5,160 bases of DNA from Betaproteobacteria bacterium (lineage in GTDB: Bacteria; Pseudomonadota; Gammaproteobacteria; Burkholderiales; Burkholderiaceae_C), in NCBI GenBank assembly GCA_009918225.1, contig RGEP01000144.1, forward strand, positions 1-5,160, given 5' to 3'. This document shows, in pieces, positions 4,983-5,160 of the stretch; within the stretch, counting starts at the first letter, position 1; the number at the start of each line of letters is the position of its first letter. The notes beneath the pieces are model-generated. The model was not told where the DNA came from. It did no database searches and worked only from the letters and a program-made list of their open reading frames with translations. The position numbers and the translations under genes are program-made.

Positions 4983-5160
4983 GCACCCCACCACGGAGCG
5001 CCGAGAGGCGGCGCGCATCGGGCTTGGCGGCACTGGAACTGGCGTTCTTGCTGCCCGTACTGGTGGCCGTGCCGGCTGCGGCCTGGGACATCGGGCGCGC
5101 ACTGCACCACGTCGAGCGGCTGCACCACGGGGTGCGTGCGGCCGTGCGCCACCTGGCCAC
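4979..5160 (+). CDS. tadE: TadE-like pseudopilin, 5' part (runs off the window)
   Basis: Likely minor pilin of the Tad system, membrane-inserted and processed by TadV. Sixty codons are visible before the window ends. A basic leader (MSTPPRSAERRRASG, 1-15) is followed by LAALELAFLLPVLVAVPAAAW (16-36). This gives a prepilin-type site Gly15|Leu16 with Glu20 at +5, as in TadE/TadF pseudopilins; +6 is Leu where Phe or Tyr is commoner. DIGRALHHVERLHHGVRAAVRH (37-58) resembles the conserved stretch after the TadE helix. ATG 4979 overlaps the preceding stop as ATGA, indicating translational coupling. Assignment rests on the N-terminal motif and position; TadF or another TadE/G-like member is possible, since the C terminus is not seen. 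Confidence 0.8.
   Translation, partial: MSTPPRSAERRRASGLAALELAFLLPVLVAVPAAAWDIGRALHHVERLHHGVRAAVRHLA

Overview
The window is the front end of a Flp/Tad (tight adherence) type IVc pilus locus. All genes lie on the + strand and form one apparent operon. Very high G+C, GC-rich third codon positions and protein motifs typical of beta-proteobacterial Tad clusters suggest the order Burkholderiales, possibly a Comamonadaceae-like relative. That placement is inference from style, not from a marker gene.

Layout: 1-102 is a leader with a 10-bp stem-loop and a good ribosome binding site, followed by flp (103-267), a 54-residue Flp pilin precursor. A very strong stem-loop (core 278-322) follows flp. Next come tadV/cpaA (377-880, prepilin peptidase), cpaB/rcpC (933-1859, SAF-domain periplasmic protein), a 157-base gap with a palindrome, a hairpin and CTGTTGA repeats, cpaC/rcpA (2017-3681, outer-membrane secretin), a TadG-like Tad-domain protein (3681-4982), and the start of a TadE-like pseudopilin (4979 to the window end). 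The last two junctions overlap by 1 base (TGATG) and 4 bases (ATGA), indicating translational coupling.

How they work together: TadV is expected to cleave the Flp precursor after Gly15, and also the TadE-like pseudopilin after Gly15. Mature Flp assembles into the fibre, which exits through the CpaC secretin with CpaB associated. The TadE- and TadG-like proteins are minor or anchoring components. The assembly ATPase (tadA/cpaF), tadZ/cpaE, tadB, tadC and tadD are not in the window and would be expected downstream.

No previously undescribed system is visible: the gene content is a recognisable Tad locus. The points worth a second look are the non-coding structures (post-flp hairpin, 14-bp tandem duplication before cpaB, the 157-base gap), the unusual tadV start region, where a strong GGAGG faces an in-frame ATC instead of a standard start codon, and the low-complexity extensions of the secretin.
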